DNA from: Enterococcus raffinosus
GTDB taxonomy: Bacteria > Bacillota > Bacilli > Lactobacillales > Enterococcaceae
Length of the DNA stretch: 64,000 nt
Direction of reading: 5' to 3'
Assembly: GCF_018917525.1 (NCBI RefSeq)
Contig: NZ_JAHLOS010000005.1
Span: forward strand, 1-64,000
Made by a program: the position numbers and the translations under genes. Below, one piece after another: positions 35,720-44,400 of this stretch (positions are counted from its first letter, which is position 1; each line of letters starts with the position of its first letter). The notes under the pieces were generated by a model, which made no database searches, was not told the origin of the DNA, and saw nothing but the letters and a program-made list of their open reading frames with translations.

Positions 35720-38147
35720 AACGAGAGACTTTTTGAATCTCAATCAATTGAATGTCCTGCGGAAAAAGCTCTAGCTCGATTTTTAACTGATGGTTTCTAG
35801 ACTGCCCTTCCCTTATTTCTAGCTGTGGCTCACAACGATGCTTCAAGTAAGTGATCATCTCATCATCTAACCGATCAGAGCTGCTGATCTGATTAATTTC
35901 CTCCAGAATATTGCCGGTCTTTTGACCTATACGATAATACTTGATACGATAATGACTTTCTTCTTCCTTCAAATCTTTCAACAACACCTGTTTCGTCTGA
36001 ACATTTCCAGAAGCAAACAGAGCGGCTGCATTTCTCCTAGTAAAGACACTGCTATGGTCATAATAATAAGTAGAATTTAAATGACTATAAGAATAGCACA
36101 AAATTTGTATCTTGTTGGGATCATCCTTCGTAATCAATAGATCCTCTGATTGATACACGACCTGATTACCTAATCGATTTAAGAAACGGTAGGCATAGTA
36201 GCCAATCTTCGGTATACCGCTTTTAGAAATCAAACCAGAACCGCCAAAAATCTCTTTATTGGCCGTATCAAAGGTCGTCACCGATAAATCCGTTAGCTGC
36301 CAGTAGCCGATCAAATCACAATAAGGCATCGCCCCTAAAGCATTTTTCAAGATATAGCTGCCCTTGAAGGCCGTATCATTGATAATATCGCGACTTAAAA
36401 TGGTCACATTAAATTCCGTAATGAATGTTTTTCCCTGATAATTGATTTCCGTCAAAAGCTCTTTGAAATCCTTTATGCGATGAAGCATGTAATCAGAATT
36501 CGGTGAAATCGGCTCATGATGCTGCTTTTTCTGGTTCAGCTGCTGCTTTACCGCATCCATTGGATAAATCGACAAACTGAGAAAATCCGGTGCGCCTTTA
36601 CTCATTGTCCACTGTGTCAGAAACATGCTTAAATCGCGCGTTTCAATATCTAAGCTTAAGCCACAGCCGCCGATCTGAATCATTGGTACGATTTGTTTTA
36701 CAGCTTTTTTTATTTTCGAGAAGACATCAATATAGGTTTTTTCTTTAGCTAAATTCAGTTGTACCCCATCCTGATCAATTCGCATCAAATCCTCACAGCC
36801 AATTGTCTTCAAAACTAAAGGATTAGGCTTCCAAATCTCGATCATCCAGGTAGAAACTTCCTCTAAACCAAATACATCCACACAATGATGGAAAAAAACT
36901 TGGAATCGTTGGATCAAGTCAGATAGCTTATAGGATTTTCGGATAAAAGGATGACTTTTAACAATCTGCGTATGGGATTCATGAATCAACTTCCCTTTGA
37001 AGCCGAGTTCTAAAAATGGTTTGATTCCCGCCTTTAGCATGATTCGTAAAATTTCATCAACTGTGGAAAAATCGTAAGCCTCGCCTACCTGCTCCAGAAT
37101 TTCTTCGCTTAACAATCCCCATATACGTCCATAATTAAAAGGATTATTTTCCTGCAAATAGTGAATTTGTTCCGCAAATGAAGCATGAGTCAAATCACCG
37201 GCGTAGCCAAGATTAATCATATTCTTTTGAAAGTTTTGCTTTGACGATATTTGCATGGAAACTTGAATCGTCTCATCACTAATCTTCGCATCCTTTTCTT
37301 TAAAGTAAATTTCCAAATTTCGAAGGTCTTTTTCTTCAAGGCTATTTTGCTTCGAGGAAACCTTAGCCATCGCTTTTGTTTCCTTACGAAATTCACTCGG
37401 CGTCAAGCCTTGATACTTCTTAAATAAACGATTAAATGAGTTAATATTCGAAAAGCCCGCTGAAAAGGCTATGTCGGTAATTGATTTCTCCGTTTCCAGC
37501 AAATCCTTCCGAACCTTTTCCAACCGTTTACGAATCAGGTATTCATTCATTGGCATCCCGATCTCGTTAGAAAAACTGCGAGACAAATATTGATCGGAAA
37601 CATACAGCTTATTGGCAATATCGACCAATCGAATATCCTTATCGAAGTTATTATCAATATAAAATTTCAGTTCATAGACTTTTTGCTTCATGCTTCGCTC
37701 TTCTTCTATAGTAGAAGGTTTCGTGTATTCCTTTTCCAATATCTGAAGAATATGAAAATACTCCTCAAACACTTCTGAAACTGTATGCTTTTCTTGTAAG
37801 ACGTATAGCTTTAGCAAGCGTTCAATCGACTGAATGACTTGATTATCTGCTCTTTTATTCTCTGTGACCGAGTTTCCTTCAAACACTTGGTTCTCTTGCT
37901 CTTCAAAATAATACTCTAAAACAATCTCAAATGCCCGCGCATTTTTTGTATAAACAGTATGTACCAATGATTTTGACAAAATATAAAAATCATTTTTTTG
38001 CAATGAAATGATTGTTCCTTCTTTTTCAATCGTCACTTCGCCTGCCAACACATAGATTAAATGGATATTTAAATCAAAATGCTGCATGATTCGATCTTCT
38101 GCTAATACATTTATCTCAATATTTTCCCACGGTTCAATCAAACGCAT
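35718..38147 (-). CDS. AraC-family regulator fused to a degenerate GH39-like domain
   Basis: Protein of 809 aa. Residues about 15-95: cupin-like sensor (HLIYVLAGEVTIEKEG). About 165-265: AraC double HTH (LVDIANKLYVSDQYLSRSFS; ITDIAFSAGFSNINSFNRLFKK). About 300-720: TIM-barrel glycosidase-like domain similar to GH39 beta-xylosidases. The presumed nucleophile motif ITEFN is kept (FITEFNVT), but the acid/base motif usually WNEPN reads IWKPN, so catalysis is doubtful and ligand sensing more likely. The ATG at 38147 follows AAGGAGG by 8 bases. Encoded upstream of the C-glycoside operon and probably its activator. A weaker cre-like sequence lies at about 38210-38225. Confidence 0.85.
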   Translation of the reverse strand: MRLIEPWENIEINVLAEDRIMQHFDLNIHLIYVLAGEVTIEKEGTIISLQKNDFYILSKSLVHTVYTKNARAFEIVLEYYFEEQENQVFEGNSVTENKRADNQVIQSIERLLKLYVLQEKHTVSEVFEEYFHILQILEKEYTKPSTIEEERSMKQKVYELKFYIDNNFDKDIRLVDIANKLYVSDQYLSRSFSNEIGMPMNEYLIRKRLEKVRKDLLETEKSITDIAFSAGFSNINSFNRLFKKYQGLTPSEFRKETKAMAKVSSKQNSLEEKDLRNLEIYFKEKDAKISDETIQVSMQISSKQNFQKNMINLGYAGDLTHASFAEQIHYLQENNPFNYGRIWGLLSEEILEQVGEAYDFSTVDEILRIMLKAGIKPFLELGFKGKLIHESHTQIVKSHPFIRKSYKLSDLIQRFQVFFHHCVDVFGLEEVSTWMIEIWKPNPLVLKTIGCEDLMRIDQDGVQLNLAKEKTYIDVFSKIKKAVKQIVPMIQIGGCGLSLDIETRDLSMFLTQWTMSKGAPDFLSLSIYPMDAVKQQLNQKKQHHEPISPNSDYMLHRIKDFKELLTEINYQGKTFITEFNVTILSRDIINDTAFKGSYILKNALGAMPYCDLIGYWQLTDLSVTTFDTANKEIFGGSGLISKSGIPKIGYYAYRFLNRLGNQVVYQSEDLLITKDDPNKIQILCYSYSHLNSTYYYDHSSVFTRRNAAALFASGNVQTKQVLLKDLKEEESHYRIKYYRIGQKTGNILEEINQISSSDRLDDEMITYLKHRCEPQLEIREGQSRNHQLKIELELFPQDIQLIEIQKVSR

Positions 38148-38350
38148 AATGTCCCTCCTTGTATCGCTTTCTAATAAACAATAAATCATTATAGCGCCTT
38201 TACTATTTTAGAGAAAGCGTTTTTCTATCCTCATCATACATGAGAACAGTCTGAAGATTCTAGCTTACTTAAAAAATTTACGCCCGATTCCCCTTTTTTA
38301 CGCACTTCAAAGCTGCTAATACACAATATTCTTCTTTCACACACTAAAAA

Positions 38351-38404
38351 ATCTGTACTGCTCCTTTTGCCAAAATTACAAGGCCTGTCAGAAACAGTAC
38401 AGAT
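38351..38404 (-). terminator. Terminator of the choline microcompartment operon
   Basis: Perfect 10-bp arms ATCTGTACTG (38351-38360) and CAGTACAGAT (38395-38404), with TTTTTAG following on the minus strand, just past the last shell gene. Confidence 0.75.
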
Positions 38405-38429
38405 CGATTACCTATTTTTATAAAAGAAC

Positions 38430-38711
38430 TTACGCATTTGTAGATGGTAAAATTGTTTCTACTTCTGAATGCGGACGTGGGATCACATGAACAGATAATA
38501 GTTCACCTACACGCTGAGCCGCTGCTGCTCCTGCATCAGTTGCCGCTTTTACTGCGCCAACATCACCGCGAACCAAAACGGTCACAATCCCGCCGCCTAC
38601 ACGTTCTTTTCCTACTAATGTAACATTGGCTGCCTTCACCATTGCGTCGGCCGCTTCGATTGAACCGATCAATCCTTTTGTTTCGATCATTCCTAATGCA
38701 TCTGATTTCAT
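38430..38711 (-). CDS. BMC-H shell protein (last gene of the operon)
   Basis: Single-BMC-domain hexamer-forming shell protein of 93 aa ([20 protein letters not shown], then [15 protein letters not shown]). Pore-region GGG precedes the VTVLVRGDV strand. It differs at only about a dozen residues from the first gene of the operon (53230-53514), so the two bracket the locus. AGGAGG precedes the ATG. Tiles the facets of the choline microcompartment. Confidence 0.95.
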   Translation of the reverse strand: MKSDALGMIETKGLIGSIEAADAMVKAANVTLVGKERVGGGIVTVLVRGDVGAVKAATDAGAAAAQRVGELLSVHVIPRPHSEVETILPSTNA

Positions 38712-38729
38712 TTTTGTATTCCTCCTAAA

Positions 38730-39365
38730 TTAATTTCTGATTTTTATTGTTGTTCCTGGCGTAACACCAAGAGCATTGGCTTCTTCCGTATCAATATGAC
38801 ACTCTAAGCCTGAATTCGCAGTCGCGCGAATTACTACATTGTTTAAGCTTCCGCCGCGTTCACCAGCAAAATCGATCGTCACGACTTGACCATCAGTCAC
38901 GCCAAAACGTTCTGCCTCTTCCGGCAGCATATGAATATGACGTTTGGCGATAATTACCCCTTTAGCCATTTCAAACGCGCCATTGGGACCAATCAATGTT
39001 AAGCCAGGTGTACCATCTAAATCACCAGATAACCGTAACGCACCCTTTACTCCAAGTTTGAACGTATCGCTTTGTAAAATTTCTACTTGCGTTTCTGCTC
39101 TCACAGGACCTAAAATCCGGACCTTTTCAATTACTCCTTTAGGACCAGCGAGCGTGACACATTCTTTGCAAGCATATTGTCCCGGTTGCGAGAGATCCTT
39201 TAGCTTAGTTAATTGATAGTGATTGCCAAACAGCTTATCTAATGCAGCTTGACTTAAATGGATATGACGATTTGAAATCCCTACTGGAATCGAATCATCA
39301 TTTGGGACATCTTCAGGATTTAAATGCGCCATAATGGCATTTAAAATCACTTCATAATCTTCCAT
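38730..39365 (-). CDS. PduL-type phosphate acyltransferase
   Basis: Zinc-dependent phosphotransacylase of 211 aa converting acetyl-CoA and phosphate to acetyl-phosphate and CoA inside the shell. Seen: SNRHIHLSQ (about 31-39), KECVTLAGPKGVIEKVRILGP, and AKRHIHMLPEEAERFGV (about 140), each typical of the PduL domains with metal-binding His. The N-terminal MEDYEVILNAIMAHL looks like an amphipathic encapsulation helix. Lies between the aldehyde dehydrogenase and the last shell gene. Confidence 0.93.
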   Translation of the reverse strand: MEDYEVILNAIMAHLNPEDVPNDDSIPVGISNRHIHLSQAALDKLFGNHYQLTKLKDLSQPGQYACKECVTLAGPKGVIEKVRILGPVRAETQVEILQSDTFKLGVKGALRLSGDLDGTPGLTLIGPNGAFEMAKGVIIAKRHIHMLPEEAERFGVTDGQVVTIDFAGERGGSLNNVVIRATANSGLECHIDTEEANALGVTPGTTIKIRN

Positions 39366-39397
39366 TCCTACTCCTTCAATTCTTTATTTGATTAAAT

Positions 39398-40954
39398 TTA
39401 AGCATTCATTTGGGTTAAAACTTTCCGCACGACTTCTGCCAACTCTGACAATTCTGCTGCCGAAAAATCCTTCATACTTGAATTGTCCGTTTTTCCCTCT
39501 GATGGCTGGCTCGCTTTTACTGGCTTTTCGGTCAAACAGGCATCTAGTGGCTCTTCCAGTTCTGGATGAGAAAAACTAGTATCCTCAGCCAATAAAGTCG
39601 TCACGTCCTTTAAGCCGTATGCGACTTTTTTAATGTTTAATAAATGCTTCGGACTAACATTTTCAGAAACAGAGCTGCCGCCAAAGGTTCCACAACCTAG
39701 CGTGAAGGAAATTGGCAACCCAGTACTAATTCCTGTTCCTCCTTGGCTGCCTCCTGTATTCACTAAAATGCGTGAAGCCGGCTTCGCCGCAAATTTCAAA
39801 ACAATGTCGCGATTATTCGTATGAATACTCATGGTATGCCCGATGCCGTTTTGTAATAATTCGATGCTCAAGTGACAGGCTTCCTCCCAATCCCTGACGG
39901 TATAAAAGGCTAAAACAGTCGTTAATTTTTCAAATGACAACGGATTTCCCGCTCCGACACCGTTTTGGCGACCAATCAAAACAGTCGTTGAATGAGGAAC
40001 AGTAAAACCGGCTGCTTCTGCGATCACTTGCGGCTTACGCCCGACAAATTTCGCATTCATCGCATGACCCCCGCCTTTGAAAAGCAGCCCGCAGACTTTT
40101 GCGGTCTCCTCTTCAGACATAAAGTAACCACCTTGAGCTTTCAATTCAGCAGTAACCTCAGCTTCATTGATCTCTTCACAAATAATCGACTGCTCAGAGG
40201 CACAGATCGTTCCATTATCAAAGGTTTTACTTGCAATAATTTGTGAAACAGCCTTTTTGACATCAGCGCTTCTCTCAATATAAGCAGGAGAATTCCCCGC
40301 TCCGACACCGATAGCAGGTTTTCCTGAACTATAGGCAGCCTTTACCATTCCCGGCCCGCCAGTAGCGATAATCAAGCTTACTTCATCAGCATGCATTAAT
40401 TCATTTGTTGACGCCATCGTTGGCGTCGAGACACAGCTAATAATGCCTTTGGGTGCTCCGACTGCTTCTGCAGCACGACTCATCATGCCCGCAGCCTTCT
40501 TCGTACATTCTGCAGCCGCAGGATGCGGAGCAAACACGATAGCATTCCGTGATTTCAATGCCACCATTGCCTTGAAAATAACCGTTGATGTGGGGTTGGT
40601 TGAAGGGATAATTCCTAAGACTAGCCCCACTGGTTCCGCCACATCAAGGGTCCCTTTAGTCGTATCTTCAGCGATAATCCCAACAGTTTTTTCATCTTTG
40701 ATTTCTTCGTATAGTAACGTTCCGGCTGCATGGTTCTTGTAAGCCTTATCCGCTACTGTTCCAAAACCAGTCTCCTCCACAGCAGCTTTAGCTAAACAAA
40801 CAGAAAATTTTTCTGCTGCTTCCTTCATGCTTTTTAGAATTGCATCGACTTGCTCTTGACTAAAGGTCGCAAATTCTTGAGCAGCCCTTTCTCCAGCTCG
40901 GGCTAAGTCTCGCGCTTCCTGTACGGAACATAAATCTTTGTCAAACTTGTTCAT
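39398..40954 (-). CDS. cutF: CoA-acylating acetaldehyde dehydrogenase
   Basis: Aldehyde dehydrogenase of 518 aa of the PduP/EutE/CutF type, making acetyl-CoA and NADH from acetaldehyde. Catalytic Cys is in FDNGTICASEQS; the coenzyme-binding LGIIPSTNPTSTVIFKA is intact. After the ALDH domain comes a low-complexity linker (about 465-495) and a C-terminal amphipathic helix (FSAAELSELAEVVRKVL), a probable encapsulation peptide. It is the catalytically complete partner of the Cys-less paralogue at 49860-51278. AAAGGAG precedes the ATG. Confidence 0.92.
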   Translation of the reverse strand: MNKFDKDLCSVQEARDLARAGERAAQEFATFSQEQVDAILKSMKEAAEKFSVCLAKAAVEETGFGTVADKAYKNHAAGTLLYEEIKDEKTVGIIAEDTTKGTLDVAEPVGLVLGIIPSTNPTSTVIFKAMVALKSRNAIVFAPHPAAAECTKKAAGMMSRAAEAVGAPKGIISCVSTPTMASTNELMHADEVSLIIATGGPGMVKAAYSSGKPAIGVGAGNSPAYIERSADVKKAVSQIIASKTFDNGTICASEQSIICEEINEAEVTAELKAQGGYFMSEEETAKVCGLLFKGGGHAMNAKFVGRKPQVIAEAAGFTVPHSTTVLIGRQNGVGAGNPLSFEKLTTVLAFYTVRDWEEACHLSIELLQNGIGHTMSIHTNNRDIVLKFAAKPASRILVNTGGSQGGTGISTGLPISFTLGCGTFGGSSVSENVSPKHLLNIKKVAYGLKDVTTLLAEDTSFSHPELEEPLDACLTEKPVKASQPSEGKTDNSSMKDFSAAELSELAEVVRKVLTQMNA

Positions 40955-41039
40955 TTTTATGTGACTCCTTTAGCGCTAAAATTTTTAAACAGAATTCTTC
41001 TCATCAGTTTGGCGGAAATACAGCTTCTGAAGACAGTCA

Positions 41040-41657
41040 CTAGACTTTTTGAAAATGTAAGCTCAATGCAGAAACAAGCTGTTCCTTATTGGCTTTATGC
41101 ACATCTTTTTTACTGATAGCAAAATTAGTTTGCTTTTTCGCAAGTTTTCGCAGGTCAATAACCTTCATTTCAGTTAATGCTGCTTCCATTTCCGCTATTT
41201 TTCCAGTCTTTCCCCATTGTGAAAGTGTAGCCCCTGAAATTATTGGGCTTAATGCGGCTTCTGATTCCTGACTACCTTCAATAATTGTCTCTTCATGATT
41301 TTCATTTGAGATTAACACTTCTTCCGCATCCTGAGGTGCCTCCTCAACAATAGATACTGATTCATCACTAGACTCCTGAATCTCTTCCTTTCTTTCAAAA
41401 AGGCTTAAGCTTTTATCAGGACGTGGAATAACGTGAGTTGTTACGAGTAAAGTTGCCTCGAGCTTTGTCACAGCGGAAGCCGCAGCATCCACTGCCGTTT
41501 TGACTGCTCCCACATCGCCTGAGACCATTACCGTCACTAGTCCACCGCCGACAATTTCTTTTTGCGTTAAGCTCACTTCCGCTGTTTTCAGCATGACATC
41601 ACTGGCCTCGATCGCAGCCAATAAGCCCTTTGTTTCAACTAATCCTAATGCGTTCAT
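41040..41657 (-). CDS. BMC shell protein with C-terminal helical (SAP/Rho-N-like) domain
   Basis: Protein of 205 aa: a BMC-H domain (1-90, [19 protein letters not shown]), an acidic Glu/Ser-rich linker (about 100-150), and a C-terminal segment of about 45 residues ([20 protein letters not shown], then [15 protein letters not shown]) that resembles LEM/SAP/Rho-N helix-extended-loop-helix domains. It is an extended shell paralogue comparable in layout to PduK or EutK, which also carry C-terminal extensions. The extension may recruit enzymes, nucleic acid or cytoskeleton; this is inference. Confidence 0.85.
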   Translation of the reverse strand: MNALGLVETKGLLAAIEASDVMLKTAEVSLTQKEIVGGGLVTVMVSGDVGAVKTAVDAAASAVTKLEATLLVTTHVIPRPDKSLSLFERKEEIQESSDESVSIVEEAPQDAEEVLISNENHEETIIEGSQESEAALSPIISGATLSQWGKTGKIAEMEAALTEMKVIDLRKLAKKQTNFAISKKDVHKANKEQLVSALSLHFQKV

Positions 41658-41698
41658 TGTCTACTCCTTCATCGTACACGTTGTCGGCACAATTTTTT

Positions 41699-42304
41699 TT
41701 ACAGCAAATCTGACCAGTTCGCTGGATACGTTGCGTAAAACAGCTTCACTTTATCATTAGAACCCCAAGTGACTTTGCTGCCTTTTGGTACGAAAACAAC
41801 ATCTCCTGGACATGCTGTAAATTTTTGACCTTCGATCGTAATTTCTAAATTTCCACTAATCACATAATCAATCTCTTCGTAGCTGAGTTCCCAATCAAAA
41901 CGTGAATGATCAATTTCCAAAAAGCCTGCACTGATTTTCGCCTCTTCTTTACTGATGAGTTCTTGATAAAAAACCTGCGCTTCAGGATTGCCCGTTTCAA
42001 AGGGTTTCATTTCCACAGTGCTGCCTTTTACAACTTTTAATCCACTGGCATGTTTTTCACATTGAAAGGGGCTCGTTTCACCCGCTAAAATCATTTTTAA
42101 TAGCTGCAACAAGGTCTCCTGATTCAGTTCATTAGGTAAATTGAGCTCTTTTGATTGCGTTTCACAGGATTCGTTTAACGGAACATGCAGTTCTTCGATT
42201 AAATCCTGTGCAGCGGGTGTAATGATCGTGTTTTGATTAACACAAAGAGGTTCACCCGCTTCATGCGCTTTTGTTACATCCTCCAGACATATCAATTCCT
42301 TCAT
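41699..42304 (-). CDS. EutQ-like cupin protein
   Basis: Protein of 201 aa. The N-terminal segment (ELICLEDVTKAHEAGEPLCV, then NTIITPAAQDLIEEL) and C-terminal cupin (ISGNLEITIEGQKFTACPGD, then VVFVPKGSKVTWG) match EutQ-type proteins of microcompartment loci. Salmonella EutQ was reported to have acetate kinase activity, which would make ATP from the acetyl-phosphate formed by PduL; whether this holds here is unknown. Lies between the vertex protein and the extended shell protein. Confidence 0.85.
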   Translation of the reverse strand: MKELICLEDVTKAHEAGEPLCVNQNTIITPAAQDLIEELHVPLNESCETQSKELNLPNELNQETLLQLLKMILAGETSPFQCEKHASGLKVVKGSTVEMKPFETGNPEAQVFYQELISKEEAKISAGFLEIDHSRFDWELSYEEIDYVISGNLEITIEGQKFTACPGDVVFVPKGSKVTWGSNDKVKLFYATYPANWSDLL

Positions 42305-42319
42305 TGCACCTGATCCTCT

Positions 42320-42583
42320 CTATACAGATTCACAGCCTTCATCGATAATACCGATCACCGCCGCATCCACTGGAATCGCATCATCTTCCAGCATTCTTCT
42401 CGCAGCACTGCCGCAGGTAACAATCACTCGATCACCAATCCCTGCACCAATCACATCACAAACGATCATCTGCTCGCCATCACGCGATCCGCCGATGATT
42501 TCTGCAATCATTAGCTTCAGGCCATTCAGTTGCTCTGATTTTCGTGTTGCCCAAATATTATCGATTAATCGTGCTGTTACCAT
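42320..42583 (-). CDS. BMC-P vertex protein (EutN/CcmL family)
   Basis: Pentamer-forming vertex protein of 87 aa: MVTARLIDNIWATRKSEQL, then GAGIGDRVIVTCGSAARRM and a C-terminal VDAAVIGIIDEG, all typical of EutN/CcmL. The only vertex gene of the operon. Its start overlaps the stop of the upstream gene by 7 bases, so translation is coupled. Confidence 0.95.
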   Translation of the reverse strand: MVTARLIDNIWATRKSEQLNGLKLMIAEIIGGSRDGEQMIVCDVIGAGIGDRVIVTCGSAARRMLEDDAIPVDAAVIGIIDEGCESV

Positions 42584-42876
42584 TTTCGTTCCTTCTCTTT
42601 TCGTTTGATTTCCTCGATTGCTGCTTCAACAGATGCGGTATCACCAAAAATCGCTAACAAGATCATATTCTGCGGACAACTTCCGCGAATATCCTCCACG
42701 GTGACGCCCACTGCCTTTTCTGCAACATCAGCCGCACAGACCATTTCAATCAATTTCCCTTGAACCAATCCTACTGCATCAGGTATCTCCAGTGCTGCTT
42801 TAGGACCAGAGCCTTTCCGACGATTTAAGATAGCTAGCGTTCCTTCACCGGGAGATTTAATCATTCGACAATCCAT
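42577..42876 (-). CDS. Small BMC-fold-like protein
   Basis: Protein of 99 aa without an obvious named family to me. The second half (ADVAEKAVGVTVEDIRGSCP, then MILLAIFGDTASVEAAIEEI) aligns by eye with the [16 protein letters not shown] core of BMC-H proteins, while the N-terminal part (SPGEGTLAILNRRKGSG) does not. It may be a divergent or rearranged shell protein. GGAGGG precedes the ATG. Lies between the EutJ-like chaperone and the vertex protein. Confidence 0.6.
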   Translation of the reverse strand: MDCRMIKSPGEGTLAILNRRKGSGPKAALEIPDAVGLVQGKLIEMVCAADVAEKAVGVTVEDIRGSCPQNMILLAIFGDTASVEAAIEEIKRKEKERKW

Positions 42877-42958
42877 TTGCTGTCCCTCCTTTATTTCACC
42901 AAACGTTTTCTTCTTTCTGGCAATAGGTTAAACGCATAAATCGATTACTTTAAGACTT

Positions 42959-43807
42959 TTAACCTACTGCCAAAGCTTCATCTGTACAACTCAACGCGAT
43001 GCCTAACGGAGTAACAAACATCGGATTCAATGGCTTGAACGTTTTGATTTTGGTTTTTGCTTCAATGATTTTCTCAATCCCTGTTAAACAAGCCGTTCCG
43101 CCAACCAAATACAGACCATTGATCTCAAAACCGGCAATTTGTTCGGTAATGATCGTTGCGATTTTTTCTACTACTGGCTTCAAAACAGCAATCAACTCTT
43201 GATGATTATCTTGATTTCGTTTATAAAGCTCCGCTTCTGAAAAAGAAACCTTGTATGCACCTGCCGTTACAAGTGTTAAGTGAGTACCGCCAGTCGCCTC
43301 ATCCACGACTTTTACAACTTCACCATTTTTGATAATGGAGATACCTGTCGTTCCGCCACCGATATCGACGACGGCACCGTTTTGAATCGCTAAGACCTGA
43401 TTTGCCGCAGTAGGTTCATCCAGCACATTCGTCAATTCAAAACCGGCTCCTTGAACAACATTCTTGATCGCGCCGCCATCTAACGCATCTGTTCCTGGAG
43501 GAATTGCCGCCGCTGCATAAATTAGTTCTGTATCCAGTTTTTCTTCTAATTCAGCCTTCAGCTCTTTCACGATGGTAATCGCGCCAATGTAGTCCACGAC
43601 CATCCCATCTCGCACGACATCTGCATAGCGATAAGCCCCTGCCACTGGTTGATAGTTTTCATCCATAACAGCTAAAACGATACAGGCTGTCCCAAGATCG
43701 ACACCGGTATAAAGTGTACGTGTTGAATTTTTCTTTGGTTTGTTTATCACTGCTTCAAATTCTGCGACTAAGTGGTCACAGGCAGATATATCGTTCATAG
43801 TCATCAC
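42959..43807 (-). CDS. eutJ: EutJ-like chaperone (actin/Hsp70 fold)
   Basis: Protein of 282 aa from the EutJ family, ATPase fold of the FtsA/Hsp70 type: LYTGVDLGTACIVLAVMDEN near the N terminus, DEPTAANQVL, GAVVDIGGGTTGISIIK and the final nucleotide loop YLVGGTACLTGIEKII. Role in microcompartments is thought to be assembly or protein folding. I start at GTG 43807, 8 bases after GGAGG, though the ATG at 43804 is also possible. Next gene on the same transcript after the EutT-like protein. Confidence 0.85.
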   Translation of the reverse strand: MMTMNDISACDHLVAEFEAVINKPKKNSTRTLYTGVDLGTACIVLAVMDENYQPVAGAYRYADVVRDGMVVDYIGAITIVKELKAELEEKLDTELIYAAAAIPPGTDALDGGAIKNVVQGAGFELTNVLDEPTAANQVLAIQNGAVVDIGGGTTGISIIKNGEVVKVVDEATGGTHLTLVTAGAYKVSFSEAELYKRNQDNHQELIAVLKPVVEKIATIITEQIAGFEINGLYLVGGTACLTGIEKIIEAKTKIKTFKPLNPMFVTPLGIALSCTDEALAVG

Positions 43808-43833
43808 AGGCGATTCCTCCAAGTTTTAACATT

Positions 43834-44400
43834 TTAAAGCTTTTCTAGCTGTTCGATTTCTTTTGCAATTAAATAGATCAATTGCTCTAAAGCTGCTTGT
43901 TGTTCGAGTGTGACACAGGTTTGAATCGTTTTCGCATAGATGATTGCGCGTCTCAATTTTAAAGCGATCTTACCTCCAGGCTGAAAAATCTGAACCTCAC
44001 TGATTTCAGAAAGTTCAATCGGTTGATCTTTTTCATTTTCACTGCAAGGAAGCTCTTCAAGGTTTTGCGTTACAATTTTTTTTACAAGTTGAGTCAAAGC
44101 AGTTATTCGTTCACAGCTAGCTGAACAAACATTTCTCGCCTCTAACGCTGCTTCCCACAGTTCGACTTCTAATAACGGAAAAAAAGTCTTATGCTTGGAC
44201 ACTAAAGCCAGATTTTTCATCATTTCATCGGACGATCCTCCAGCAGTATCCGTTTCATCATGCGTGACAATCGGAATCTGATGATCCGTCAAAAACTGTT
44301 TTGCTCCAGGAGTTAAACGCTCATTTTTTGTTAACAAAAAACGTTCTATTGATTTCTGTCGATTTTTTAACTGTAATTCCTGCTCAGTAATAAAACGCAT
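43834..44400 (-). CDS. EutT-like protein
   Basis: Helical protein of 188 aa. The N terminus (MRFITEQELQLKN, then ERLTPGAKQFLTDHQIPI) follows the EutT pattern; the rest is a helical bundle with no clear cobalamin-adenosyltransferase metal motif. CutC does not use B12, so a genuine adenosyltransferase role is unlikely and a structural role in this locus is more plausible. The ATG overlaps the upstream alcohol dehydrogenase stop by one base (TGATG), with GAGG 9 bases before it. Confidence 0.6.
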   Translation of the reverse strand: MRFITEQELQLKNRQKSIERFLLTKNERLTPGAKQFLTDHQIPIVTHDETDTAGGSSDEMMKNLALVSKHKTFFPLLEVELWEAALEARNVCSASCERITALTQLVKKIVTQNLEELPCSENEKDQPIELSEISEVQIFQPGGKIALKLRRAIIYAKTIQTCVTLEQQAALEQLIYLIAKEIEQLEKL

